A DNA stretch of 64,000 nucleotides from assembly GCF_014698305.1 (NCBI RefSeq), contig NZ_JACJST010000011.1, forward strand, positions 1-64,000. Reading direction: 5' to 3'. Position 1 is the first letter of the stretch. Each line of letters starts with the position of its first letter. Below, in pieces: positions 1-8,683 of the stretch. Origin of the DNA: Anabaena lutea FACHB-196 (GTDB taxonomy: Bacteria > Cyanobacteriota > Cyanobacteriia > Cyanobacteriales > Nostocaceae). The notes beneath the pieces were generated by a model. The model was not told the origin of the DNA and made no database searches. It saw only the letters and a program-made list of their open reading frames with translations. The translations under genes were made by a program, and so were the position numbers.

Positions 1-132
1 AGTAATATTATTTATTTGTTATGTGTAAAATCATTTTTTTGTACGGTAAAGATTTTTTAGTGATGCCTGTTTTTAACTTGGCGATCGCACTTTTTTTGCC
101 CTACCTCACAAAATCGCGTTGCTCCCCAAAGT

Positions 133-648
133 ATGTTACTTTCTGCTTTGGGACAATTACGTGACATCCCTGGCTGGATATGTTGGATAGCTGGGGGAGT
201 ACAACGCTCCCATGAGGCTGAATATTTAGAAGAACTAAAGATACAAGTACAGGAACTTGGTATTGCCGACCGTGTGCTATTTTTAGGACAACGATCTGAT
301 GTACCGAGCTTGTTAGCTGCTGCTGATATTCACTGTCAACCTAATACGGGAGCAGAACCTTTTGGTATTGCTTTTATAGAAGCCCTTTATGCAGGTTTAC
401 CAGTTGTGACGACAGCTATAGGCGGGGCTATGGAAATTATCGATGATTCCTGTGGGCGTTTGGTTGCAGCCAATGATATTGATGCTTTGAGTCAAACTTT
501 AGAAATACTGATTTCTAATCCGGGTGAAAGAGCATCTTTAGCATCTGGGAGTAAAGCACGGGCTGAGTATCTTTGCAATCCGCAACAGCAATTAAATCGA
601 CTTTATAGTCTGCTTTCTCAAGTTATCGAAAAAGAGGCTGTAGCATGA
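133..648 (+). pseudogene. Glycosyltransferase family 4, C-terminal half only
   Basis: Encodes only the C-terminal Rossmann domain of a GT-B glycosyltransferase. An IAGG nucleotide-binding loop starts near residue 19, and the EX7E donor-sugar motif is E75-PFGIAFI-E83. Whole family members are about 370-400 residues; this frame has 171. Upstream, the same frame is open only back to base 64, after two in-frame stops, and the 20 or so residues there do not resemble the N-terminal acceptor domain. The 5' half therefore seems lost or replaced. The stop overlaps the next start (ATGA), so it was part of the surface-glycan operon. Since the window begins 132 bases upstream, a more distant 5' piece could exist. 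Activity is unlikely without the acceptor domain. Confidence 0.6.
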
Positions 649-1355
649 TTTCATCGGATGAGGGAAAGCAAATAGCATCAATGAATGTGGAAAACCGGGC
701 ATTACAAAGTCTCGGCGGTAGTAGTGATCCTGTGTACCAAATGGTAGCCAGAACACTGAATAAATTACATCCTGACGGTGGTGTATTTGTAGATGTTGGT
801 TGTGGTAGCGGTAGACTCTGGTCATTTGTGAGCGATGCCTACGGCAATAAACTACGCATTAACCGCTATATTGGTGTAGATGTTGTCCGCTATCCTAACT
901 TCCCAGCAGAAATAGAATTTATTCCCTTTGATTTGGATATTGGTAAAGCACCTTTACCAGATGGATTTGCTGATGTAATCTGTGCTGTGGAAACTATTGA
1001 ACATTTAGAAAATCCACGGGCTTTTGTGCGAGAACTCGTTAGATTAGCCAAACCAGGAGGATTGGTAATTGTCACTACACCGAATCAGTTAAGCTTGTTG
1101 AGCAAATTGACTCTAATTCTTAAAAATCAGTTTAACGCATTTCAAGAAGCACCAGGTCTTTATCCAGCACATATCACAGCTTTATTAGAAATTGACTTAA
1201 TAAGAATTTTTACGGAGTGTGGTCTAACCAAGATTCAAATAGATTACACTAATTCTGGTCGTTTGCCTTTTACACCGTGGCACTGGCCAAAACGTCTAGG
1301 TTTTGGCGGTCGGGCGTTTAGTGACAATATTCTTTGTGTGGGGAAAAAATTGTAG
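645..1355 (+). CDS. SAM-dependent methyltransferase, class I
   Basis: A 236-residue methyltransferase of the Methyltransf_11/UbiE-like fold. Motif I is FVDVGCGSGR at residues 48-57, an acidic residue ending strand 2 lies in YIGVDVV, and the segment FADVICAVETIEHL followed by KPGGLVIVTTPN is typical of the family. It starts within the stop codon of the truncated glycosyltransferase (ATGA, 4-bp overlap), which implies translational coupling. The likely substrate, from context only, is a sugar or sugar intermediate of the exported polysaccharide. The exact methyl acceptor cannot be read from the sequence. Confidence 0.85.
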   Translation: MISSDEGKQIASMNVENRALQSLGGSSDPVYQMVARTLNKLHPDGGVFVDVGCGSGRLWSFVSDAYGNKLRINRYIGVDVVRYPNFPAEIEFIPFDLDIGKAPLPDGFADVICAVETIEHLENPRAFVRELVRLAKPGGLVIVTTPNQLSLLSKLTLILKNQFNAFQEAPGLYPAHITALLEIDLIRIFTECGLTKIQIDYTNSGRLPFTPWHWPKRLGFGGRAFSDNILCVGKKL

Positions 1356-1400
1356 ATATAACTATCAACTATGGAACGATGAAAATTAATGAGGTAGCGC

Positions 1401-2246
1401 ATGAATTGGGAATACAGTACTAAAACTAAACTACTGAAAATTTTTCTAGTTATTTTTTCAAGACCATCTTTTTTTAATTTCTTCTATGGAATAAATAAAA
1501 TTTGTTTGAACGCTATGAATCGAACGGCAGCTTCTCAATTATCCCCTAATTTTACCGGGGAAAAAAAAGCCTTTAAATTTGCATTTGAGAAGCTAAAAAA
1601 TCATGATAAATTGGTTATATTTGATGGTGGCGGAAGTTATGGGGATTATTCAAACATGATTAAGGAGATATGTTACTCTGCAAATAATAACTTTGATTTG
1701 TATATTTTTGAACCATCTTCAGTCTGTTTTTCTTATTTGTCAGAAAAAAATAAAAATTTAGAAAATATTAAACTTTACAAACTAGCTCTTTCAGAAGAGA
1801 ACAGTTGCTGCCGATTGTATTCACCTTGGGAAGGATCATCTGGAGCCAGTCTTGCTGAACTTAAATATTTGAAAATGGTGATTAAAAATTCAAGTGATTC
1901 ACTTCCTTCGGAAACTGTAAATACTACTAAATTAGATGATTTTTGTGACGATAATAATATCAATAAAATTGATTTTTTAAAGCTGGATATTGAAGGATTT
2001 GAATTGTCAGCACTTAAAGGTGCATACCAAATGATTATGAACGGAAAGATTAAATTTATTCAAATAGAGATAGGTTCCGCTTCACTTACAACTAAATCCA
2101 TGTTATTTGATTTTTGGGAGATGTTCAATAACTTGTATTATTTTTATCTTATTTTAAATCAGGGTTTGATAGAAATAAAAGAGTATAAAGCCGATTTAGA
2201 ATCCTTTTATGGGGCTTCTAATTTTCTTCTTCAGTTAAAAAAATAA
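1401..2246 (+). CDS. FkbM family methyltransferase
   Basis: A 281-residue FkbM-type O-methyltransferase. The SAM loop is IFDGGGSYGDYS near residues 73-84, the acidic FEPS segment is near 103-106, and the family signature DFLKLDIEGFELSALKG is at 191-207. The first 40 residues are hydrophobic and basic and may lie against the membrane. The gene is visibly more A+T-rich than its neighbours, with long A and T runs, which suggests separate acquisition. It lies 45 bases after the previous methyltransferase, with an acyltransferase next, so it probably methylates a sugar hydroxyl of the same glycan. A second, unrelated FkbM gene lies at 10208-10930. Confidence 0.85.
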   Translation: MNWEYSTKTKLLKIFLVIFSRPSFFNFFYGINKICLNAMNRTAASQLSPNFTGEKKAFKFAFEKLKNHDKLVIFDGGGSYGDYSNMIKEICYSANNNFDLYIFEPSSVCFSYLSEKNKNLENIKLYKLALSEENSCCRLYSPWEGSSGASLAELKYLKMVIKNSSDSLPSETVNTTKLDDFCDDNNINKIDFLKLDIEGFELSALKGAYQMIMNGKIKFIQIEIGSASLTTKSMLFDFWEMFNNLYYFYLILNQGLIEIKEYKADLESFYGASNFLLQLKK

Positions 2247-2313
2247 TTTTTGCAATATGATTGAGAACACTGAAAAATTTGATCTGCACTTGGAGTTAAA
2301 TAAAGGATAAATT

Positions 2314-2793
2314 ATGTTAAATCCATCATATCTATGGTGGCTAAGTTCCCAGGCTTATCAAAAAAAGCTGTATTTTGTAGCCCGGATATTGAAAGCAATC
2401 AATTTTTTAGTTTTCCATGCTATTTTACCTCCAGAAACAGAGATTGAAAAAGATATTAAACTTCAACATTATGGATTAGGAACTGTCGTTCACTGTAATG
2501 TTAAAATTGGAAATCGTGTGCAAATATATCACCATGTCACCCTAGCAGCACAAGTTCCCATTGCTTCTGAACATAAGATTTTTATTGGTGATGATGTAAT
2601 TATCTGTGCTGGGGCAGTTATAGTTGGACGTGGCAACCAAAGTTTAAGCATTGGTAGTGGTGCAATAATTGGTGCTAATGCTGTAGTCACCAAAGATGTA
2701 CTACCAGGTCAAACCGTAGTCGGGGTTCCTGCCAGACCAATCCAAAAAGCAGTGTCTACAACTAGTGCAGGCGATAAATCTGTTAATAATTGA
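2314..2793 (+). CDS. Left-handed beta-helix acyltransferase (serine acetyltransferase-like)
   Basis: A 159-residue protein with hexapeptide repeats of the form [LIV]GxxxxI from about residue 55 to 145, for example KIGNRVQIYHHVTLAA, FIGDDVIICAGAVIVG and SIGSGAIIGANAVVTKDVL. The ending VVGVPARPI is typical of CysE/NodL/WcaB-type acetyltransferases. The catalytic His is probably one of the pair in YHHVTL. Surrounded by glycosyltransferases, it is more likely a polysaccharide O-acetyltransferase than a cysteine-pathway enzyme. An AAGGAT ribosome-binding-like sequence precedes the ATG, and a terminator-like hairpin follows the stop. Confidence 0.8.
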   Translation: MLNPSYLWWLSSQAYQKKLYFVARILKAINFLVFHAILPPETEIEKDIKLQHYGLGTVVHCNVKIGNRVQIYHHVTLAAQVPIASEHKIFIGDDVIICAGAVIVGRGNQSLSIGSGAIIGANAVVTKDVLPGQTVVGVPARPIQKAVSTTSAGDKSVNN

Positions 2794-2800
2794 TAGCGAT

Positions 2801-2820
2801 ACCCCTAATTTTGGGGTTTT
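2801..2820 (+). terminator. Rho-independent terminator-like hairpin
   Basis: ACCCC and GGGGT arms enclose a short A/T loop, followed by a T run, eight bases after the acyltransferase stop. The stem is short, so termination may be partial. Confidence 0.5.
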
Positions 2821-2853
2821 ACGAATTGTAAAAAAGTTGGTTAAGTAGACTCA

Positions 2854-4218
2854 GTGATTACAAAAACAAGTCAGGAATTACCACATCCTTATATCTGGGC
2901 AAAACTAAACTGGACATGGGCGCACACCTTCATCTTGTTACAGTTTTCCCTGCAAATATTACTCTTATTTCCGGCAATCGGGGTTTTCCGAGTACCAATG
3001 CGGATTGCTTCCTTTGCCCTTGGTTTATTTTTATTAGTGTGGCTACCTACAGCAGAAAAACAGAAACATCCAGCAACTGAGCCAGCAATTATAGTCCTAG
3101 CAATCATGCTGCTACAGTTCTGCCTCAATCCTTATATTAATTCGGTAACAGCAGGATTAGCACAAGGAGCGATGTATCTTGCTATTCTCAGTCCTCTTTT
3201 TTGGGTCAGAGGATTAAAAATTACACCCAAGGCTTTTGAAAGCTTAATGTTTTTGATGTGGGGAATTAATACATTGAGTGCCATTGTTGGGGTGTTACAG
3301 GTATACTATCCAGGTAAATTTCAGTTAGCTCTTTCTACTGCGATTCAAAATAGCGCCTTTGGTGGAGAGGACTTATTAATCACCTTAGCTAATGGCTCAC
3401 AAGTATATAGACCAATGGGCTTAACTGACGTACCGGGAGGTGCAGCCAATTCTGGTTTATATGCTCTTTTATTCGGGGTTGTATTTGCACTCAAAAATAA
3501 AAACCCGATTTTAAGAATTGCTGGCATTAGTAGTGCTGCCATTGGTTTATTTTGTATCTATCTAACTCAAATTCGTTCTATTTTGGTATTGGCTGCTATT
3601 TCTATGGTTGTTTTGGCAGTAGTCTTAATCAGGACAGGTCAAGTTGCCCGTGCCACAGCTATGGTATCAGGTGTGACAGCTTTGTTTGCCGGGACATTTT
3701 TTTGGGCAATAGCCATTGGGGGACAATCAACACTACAACGCATAAATAGCTTGTTTGCTGGTTCTCCTCAAGAAATTTACCAACAAAACAGAGGGGGGTT
3801 TTTGCAGAATACTATTGAGAATTTATTGCCTAAATATCCTTTGGGAGCAGGTTTAGGGCGTTGGGGGATGATAAATGGCTATTTTGGTGATAATGCCGAC
3901 TTGATATCTCAACCAATTTGGGTAGAAATCCAGTGGACAGCATGGTTGCTAGATGGGGGAGTGCCACTAATATTTGCTTACGTTTTTACCATTTATTGGG
4001 CTTGTCAGACAGCATGGAATATTGCTATCAATCGCAAATTGGGAGATTTTGCACTGTGGGGAGGATTAATATTTGCATACGATATTGGGGTGGTGGCGCT
4101 GACTTTCAATTACCCTATTTTTATGAGTCAGGGCGGTATGGAGTTCTGGTTACTGAATACAGCACTGTTTGTAGCTGCTAATCATATTTTGGATCAAAAA
4201 CCTTTAGAAGATGTCTGA
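2854..4218 (+). CDS. O-antigen polymerase/ligase-like membrane protein
   Basis: A 454-residue polytopic inner-membrane protein with about ten or more hydrophobic segments. The core segment IYLTQIRSILVLAAISMVVL, and the loop LGAGLGRWGMINGYFG that follows a large periplasmic stretch, resemble Wzy_C O-antigen ligase/polymerase proteins. It probably polymerises or ligates the exported glycan. A GTG start at 2854 is used because the first in-frame ATG lies about 48 codons later, inside the second membrane segment. The last codons (LEDV-stop) are formed by the terminal repeat of a MITE-like element, so the original C-terminus may have been altered. Assignment rests on topology and the core motif. 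Confidence 0.7.
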   Translation: MITKTSQELPHPYIWAKLNWTWAHTFILLQFSLQILLLFPAIGVFRVPMRIASFALGLFLLVWLPTAEKQKHPATEPAIIVLAIMLLQFCLNPYINSVTAGLAQGAMYLAILSPLFWVRGLKITPKAFESLMFLMWGINTLSAIVGVLQVYYPGKFQLALSTAIQNSAFGGEDLLITLANGSQVYRPMGLTDVPGGAANSGLYALLFGVVFALKNKNPILRIAGISSAAIGLFCIYLTQIRSILVLAAISMVVLAVVLIRTGQVARATAMVSGVTALFAGTFFWAIAIGGQSTLQRINSLFAGSPQEIYQQNRGGFLQNTIENLLPKYPLGAGLGRWGMINGYFGDNADLISQPIWVEIQWTAWLLDGGVPLIFAYVFTIYWACQTAWNIAINRKLGDFALWGGLIFAYDIGVVALTFNYPIFMSQGGMEFWLLNTALFVAANHILDQKPLEDV

Positions 4219-4420
4219 TAGCTTGCGTGGCGTAGCCATCAACTTTTTCGTGTCGTATACAACACTTGTATATCCCCCTAAATGCACGCCAGTTCGCACA
4301 ACGGGGGGAACCCCCACAAGCGACTGGCTCCCCTTAAAAAGGAGGACTTTGATTACTTTATTCCCCCCTTATCAAGGGGGATCTCGATAAAATCTGATAC
4401 TTATCAGATACCCTCTTAGA
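4203..4420. mobile_element. MITE-like element, copy 1
   Basis: Imperfect terminal inverted repeats: the left end reads TTAGAAGATGTCTGATA and the right end reads TATCAGATACCCTCTTAGA. The interior shares TTTTTCGTGT, ACACTTGTA, CCTTAAAAAGGAGGACTTTG and a C-run/G-run pair ending GGGGGATCT with the element at 55644-55804. No coding capacity. The left end supplies the last codons and stop of the polymerase gene, and the right end stops 9 bases before the next start codon. Confidence 0.7.
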
Positions 4421-4429
4421 TGTGCAGTA

Positions 4430-5572
4430 ATGAAATCTTATTTGCTAGTAACAGGTGATTTTGTCAAAACTGGTGGCATGGACAGAGCCAATTTTGCTTT
4501 AGCTGACTACTTAGCAAAGCAAGGTGAACAAGTACATTTAGTAGCTCATCGGGTAGCTAGTGAGTTGTTAGCTTATCCTAATGTTAAATTTCATCGAGTA
4601 CCAAAGCTAGGGAATTCTTATCTACTCAGCAGTCCTTTACTAAATAGAATGGGAGGCATTTTAGCACAGCGATTAGCTGCCAATGGTGGTAGAGTTTTGG
4701 TTAATGGTGGTAATTGTCAATGGCCAGATGTGAACTGGGTGCATTATGTTCACGCAGCTTACCAACCTGATCATAAAGCTAGGTTATTGCGTCAGTTGAA
4801 GGGTTCAGTTTCACGTCAGATGTTTTTAGATGCCGAAAAAAAAGCATTAAACTCTGCGCGGGTAATTATTGTGAATTCAGACCATACTAAACAAGATTTG
4901 ATCGAGAAATTGGCGATTCCTGAGCAAAAACTGCACACAGTATACTATGGCATAGATCCACAAGTCTTTTATCCAGCGACACCAGAAGAAAGAATAGCAT
5001 TACGTCAGCAGCTAGGATGGGCAGAAGATAAGGCAATTGTAGTATTTATTGGTGCTTTAAGCGATCGCCGTAAAGGATTTGATACTCTGTTTGCAGCTTG
5101 GCAACAGTTATGTAAATCCCCTGATTGGGATGCCGATTTGGTAGTGATTGGAGTTGGTGCAGAACTACCACTATGGCAGCGTAGCGCTGATATTGCTGGT
5201 ATTTCCAACATTCATTTTTTGGGGTTTCGTGCTGATGTGCCGAAATTGTTGCAAGCTGCTGATTGTTTAGTTGCTCCAACACGTTATGAAGCTTATGGTT
5301 TAGGGGTGCATGAAGCTTTATGTTGTGGAATACCTGCTATAGTCAGTGCTAATGCTGGAGTTGCAGAACGTTATCCGCTGGAGTTACAAGACTTGTTACT
5401 TCCTAATCCTGAAGATGCAGTTGATTTGGCAAGACTGCTGCTCAAATGGCAATCGCATCAAAATCATTATAGTCAGTTAGCCTTTTCTTTTTCTCAGGAA
5501 TTAAGAAATTATACTTGGGACAATATGGCACAGGAAATGTTACATTTTTTTGATTCTTGCCAGCAGGACTGA
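4430..5572 (+). CDS. Glycosyltransferase family 4
   Basis: A 380-residue GT-B enzyme. The N-terminal acceptor domain begins LVTGDFVKTGGMDRANFALADYL, and the C-terminal donor domain starts around VVFIGALSDRRKGFDTL. The EX7E motif is E in RYEAYGLGVHEAL. The full family length is present. It transfers a sugar from a nucleotide donor at the cytoplasmic membrane face. The start lies 9 bases downstream of the MITE-like element, so promoter or ribosome-binding signals must come from that element. It is the last plus-strand gene of the surface-glycan set. Confidence 0.88.
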   Translation: MKSYLLVTGDFVKTGGMDRANFALADYLAKQGEQVHLVAHRVASELLAYPNVKFHRVPKLGNSYLLSSPLLNRMGGILAQRLAANGGRVLVNGGNCQWPDVNWVHYVHAAYQPDHKARLLRQLKGSVSRQMFLDAEKKALNSARVIIVNSDHTKQDLIEKLAIPEQKLHTVYYGIDPQVFYPATPEERIALRQQLGWAEDKAIVVFIGALSDRRKGFDTLFAAWQQLCKSPDWDADLVVIGVGAELPLWQRSADIAGISNIHFLGFRADVPKLLQAADCLVAPTRYEAYGLGVHEALCCGIPAIVSANAGVAERYPLELQDLLLPNPEDAVDLARLLLKWQSHQNHYSQLAFSFSQELRNYTWDNMAQEMLHFFDSCQQD

Positions 5573-5624
5573 GAGGATGTTTTAAAAGGTATAAACTGAA
5601 TTTGTAGACAGTTTCAAATTATAA

Positions 5625-6302
5625 CTACGCATAATTTTTTACAGCTAGACCTAGTTGTTGGGGATCTTCTGACTCCAAGATGTAGATACTATAATTAGGC
5701 AGATAATCAATGGCTGCACGACGAACGTTAGGCTCTACAAAATCATGAAATAACACCACAGACCCGGGCTGAAGATAAGGTGTAACAACCTTTAATTCTT
5801 CACTAACTCCCTCGTAGTCATGGCGGCTGTCTTGAAAAAATAAATCTGGGGCTACCTGCTTCAAGACTTCAGGCATTGTTTCTACAGATGGTTTTCCTCG
5901 ATAAAGTTCGATGCGCGATCGCAAACTGTTAGGGATGTATTTTCCGGCATGAGGATAAATATCAAATGTGTGGACTTTACCCGTGGCATCAGCATCTTCG
6001 AGGGCAGCAGCTAAATATGCTGTAGAGTATCCCCAATAAGTGCCAGTCTCAAAAACTTGGTTAGCCTGACTAGCTCGACAGATAGAATATAAAGCATGAC
6101 CTGTATCAGGATGCACGGTATTTGAACGGGCAAAAGCAGCATCGAAACGGCGAATTAACTGAGGTGGAAGAAACTTGTAAAGACTTTTTTCTTTTTGGCG
6201 TATTGAATCAACAACATCCATACCATTGGGATAACCAGAAACATCTGCAATGTGCCAATGCTCTTTAATAAATTCCTCAAGACTAATAGTTTTCATTTTC
6301 AA
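5625..6302 (-). CDS. Class I SAM methyltransferase (Methyltransf_24 type)
   Basis: A 225-residue protein. The SAM-binding loop VFETGTYWGYSTAYLA lies near residues 79-95, a strand-2 acidic residue is in VHTFDIYP, and DLFFQDSRHDYEG and GSVVLFHDFVEP correspond to catalytic-domain motifs of cephalosporin hydroxylase/CmcI-like and rhamnosyl O-methyltransferase relatives. It probably methylates a sugar or small metabolite; the substrate is not visible. It is the last gene of the minus-strand glycan operon, 17 bases after a glycosyltransferase, and converges with the plus-strand set. Confidence 0.78.
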   Translation of the reverse strand: MKMKTISLEEFIKEHWHIADVSGYPNGMDVVDSIRQKEKSLYKFLPPQLIRRFDAAFARSNTVHPDTGHALYSICRASQANQVFETGTYWGYSTAYLAAALEDADATGKVHTFDIYPHAGKYIPNSLRSRIELYRGKPSVETMPEVLKQVAPDLFFQDSRHDYEGVSEELKVVTPYLQPGSVVLFHDFVEPNVRRAAIDYLPNYSIYILESEDPQQLGLAVKNYA

Positions 6303-6319
6303 ACTCCTGGTAAGTAATA

Positions 6320-7462
6320 TTAATTTTTTTTGGAAGCATCATCAATAGCCTGTTGATAAGCCTTAGCAATCTTCTCCGCTGCTCTCTTCCAAGAGTATAC
6401 TTGTACTTTTTGCCTAGCAGCTTCCCCAAGAGAGCGGGCTAGAGTTTCATTGCTAACTAAATGATCCAAAGATTGGGTAAGAGATTCAACATCACCAACT
6501 GGAACTGTAAGACCATTAATACCATTCTCAATAAAATCAGCCATGCCACAGATATTAGTTGTCACAATGGCTAATCCCATAGCAGCAGCTTCAAACATTG
6601 TCAAAGGCTGACCTTCAAAATAGGAAGGCAATACTAATATTGAATGCTGACGGTAAATATCAATTAGTTCTTCATTACTTGATATTTTTGGGATTACCTG
6701 GATTTGGGAACGGATATCTTGAGCAAAATATGCGACAACAGTATCAGCATCAAAACCACAACCAGCAATAGTAAACTGAAGCGATGGGTGACGTTGCATA
6801 ACCTGGCTTATAGCTGGAACTAAATCCAATGTACCTTTTCGCAACACCCAACTTCCCAAAAACAAGATCCCTGAGCGAGATAGACTTGCTTGTGCTAAAA
6901 CTTCACCTGCGAGCAAAAACTGTGATTCAACACCATTATCAGCTTGAGTAATCCTATTTTTATCCACACCAATTCGTTGTAGATAAGCAGTATCCTCTGA
7001 ATTTAAACAAATCACATGGTCACAATGCCGCACCCCATACATTGCCTGTAAAACCGTAATCCGCAAGAAACGAAGGGGAAGGGAAACCGGGAGATATTTC
7101 TGCCGTCTATAAGCTAGTTCAGCTAATTGGTTACGTTTTTCCAAACCATGTGAAAATAAGACTACAGGTGGTAGATTCTGATTAATTTTACGATTGAAAC
7201 AGTAAGCAGCCGCTAGAGGCTCGTGAATCTCGACAACATCATACTGTTTGCCTTTCTGAGCTAGGCTGTAAATTAGTCCCGGTATTTGTAGTGGCACAGT
7301 AAATCGCCTCGGAACAACAGATCCACTTACCTGCCAGTATTCGCTAAATATATAGTCAACTTGATGACCCATTGCTATTAGCGCATCCCCAGTGCCGTAC
7401 ATTGCACGAGACATACCACCTGTTCGATTATTAGAAGCAGTACTTATCCGTAAAATTCGCAT
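6320..7462 (-). CDS. Glycosyltransferase family 4
   Basis: A 380-residue retaining GT-B enzyme. The N-terminus has the GGMSRAM acceptor-domain loop, the second domain starts with ILFLGSWVLRKGTLDL, and the EX7E motif is in FEGQPLTMFEAA, followed by IVTTNICGMADFI. It is complete. It lies in a series of three GT4 genes read in the same direction (spacing 53 bases upstream, 17 downstream), so it probably adds one sugar in the same repeat unit. Confidence 0.88.
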   Translation of the reverse strand: MRILRISTASNNRTGGMSRAMYGTGDALIAMGHQVDYIFSEYWQVSGSVVPRRFTVPLQIPGLIYSLAQKGKQYDVVEIHEPLAAAYCFNRKINQNLPPVVLFSHGLEKRNQLAELAYRRQKYLPVSLPLRFLRITVLQAMYGVRHCDHVICLNSEDTAYLQRIGVDKNRITQADNGVESQFLLAGEVLAQASLSRSGILFLGSWVLRKGTLDLVPAISQVMQRHPSLQFTIAGCGFDADTVVAYFAQDIRSQIQVIPKISSNEELIDIYRQHSILVLPSYFEGQPLTMFEAAAMGLAIVTTNICGMADFIENGINGLTVPVGDVESLTQSLDHLVSNETLARSLGEAARQKVQVYSWKRAAEKIAKAYQQAIDDASKKN

Positions 7463-7515
7463 TTATGATACTAGTAAAGGCTAAATTTTAGTTGCTACTG
7501 ACAGAGAATATGCAG

Positions 7516-8673
7516 CTATTCCCTGGTAGTTTTGTTAGCTATTCTTTTAGATTCCAGACAGAGCAGGTAAGTTTCACTTGTGATTTGGGCGATATGCTGC
7601 CAGGAAAATTGTTGGGACTGCTGTTTAGCCCACAAACGAGCAACTTTAAGTTTTTCTTCATCATGTAATAAATTTATCACTTTGTCACTCATGCCTTTGA
7701 TATCTCCTCTAGGTACTAAGTACTCAGGTGGTAGCATCATCGGTGGACCAGGAGCATCATAAGCAATCACGGGAATAGAAGCAGCAAGCATTTCTAAAAC
7801 TCCAAATCCAAAGCCTTCCAGATATGAAGGAAAAATTCCTACGGAGCAAGTAGCAAGTAGCTTGGGTAGTTCCTCTGGGTGAAAGTTAGATATAACTTCA
7901 ATTTTGTTCCTCAATCTCTGATCAAAATGTCCCAAAACTTCTTTTTCGGTCTTGTAGCGTCCACCCATCAGCCGAAATTTTACATTGGGAATTGCTTCTG
8001 AAATATACTGCACAATTTTAGGAAAATCATTAGCACCTTTGCGGGGGTCGAATGTGCCGACAAAAGCTACAGTAGGTTGAACAGGAGACAAGCTGGAAAC
8101 ATTATCGAACAAAAGCCTTCTACTTTGACTAATACCATAAGGAATTACAGATATTTTATTAGCTGGTATTCCTCGTCTGACTAATTCTGTTTTATCATCA
8201 TCATTACTCACATTAACGAGATCAGCTTCTCGAATGGTCAGTGTGGCATCCCTAATCCAGCCCTGAACCTGAGCTTTTCTTGTGGCTCCATTGATGAGGT
8301 TAGCAATCTTTCCCCGCAAATTATTGGGGATGGGAATAGGAATAGTTTCCAAATGTTGTACTAATAGAACTGATCTGGCAACAAATAGAGTTGAATTAAT
8401 AAATTCATCTCTTGAATAAGGAAGATAAACATGATCGTATTCTATAACATCATACTCTGAAGCATATTGATGCAAATAATTTTTCAATTTTTCAGCATAC
8501 ATATGCTGATATTTGAGTCCGCTATAGTTGAGTATATCAGGACAGATATCTGTTGGACTTAATAACTTACATATCCAGCCTAATTCTTGCAGTTCTTCTA
8601 TCAATTCTATTAAGACTTTTGACATTCCTAATTCTTTAGAAGGCACGATTGGGCTGCAAAAAAGTATTTTCAT
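7516..8673 (-). CDS. Glycosyltransferase family 4
   Basis: A 385-residue GT-B enzyme. The N-terminal strand is KILFCSPIVPSKELGMSKVL, the second Rossmann domain begins VAFVGTFDPRKGANDF, and the EX7E motif is in YLEGFGFGVLEML, followed by a proline-rich PGPPMM loop. It is complete. It starts 10 bases after the preceding GT4 gene, so the two are almost certainly cotranscribed. The acceptor is unknown. Confidence 0.87.
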   Translation of the reverse strand: MKILFCSPIVPSKELGMSKVLIELIEELQELGWICKLLSPTDICPDILNYSGLKYQHMYAEKLKNYLHQYASEYDVIEYDHVYLPYSRDEFINSTLFVARSVLLVQHLETIPIPIPNNLRGKIANLINGATRKAQVQGWIRDATLTIREADLVNVSNDDDKTELVRRGIPANKISVIPYGISQSRRLLFDNVSSLSPVQPTVAFVGTFDPRKGANDFPKIVQYISEAIPNVKFRLMGGRYKTEKEVLGHFDQRLRNKIEVISNFHPEELPKLLATCSVGIFPSYLEGFGFGVLEMLAASIPVIAYDAPGPPMMLPPEYLVPRGDIKGMSDKVINLLHDEEKLKVARLWAKQQSQQFSWQHIAQITSETYLLCLESKRIANKTTRE

Positions 8674-8683
8674 TAACTGCCTC

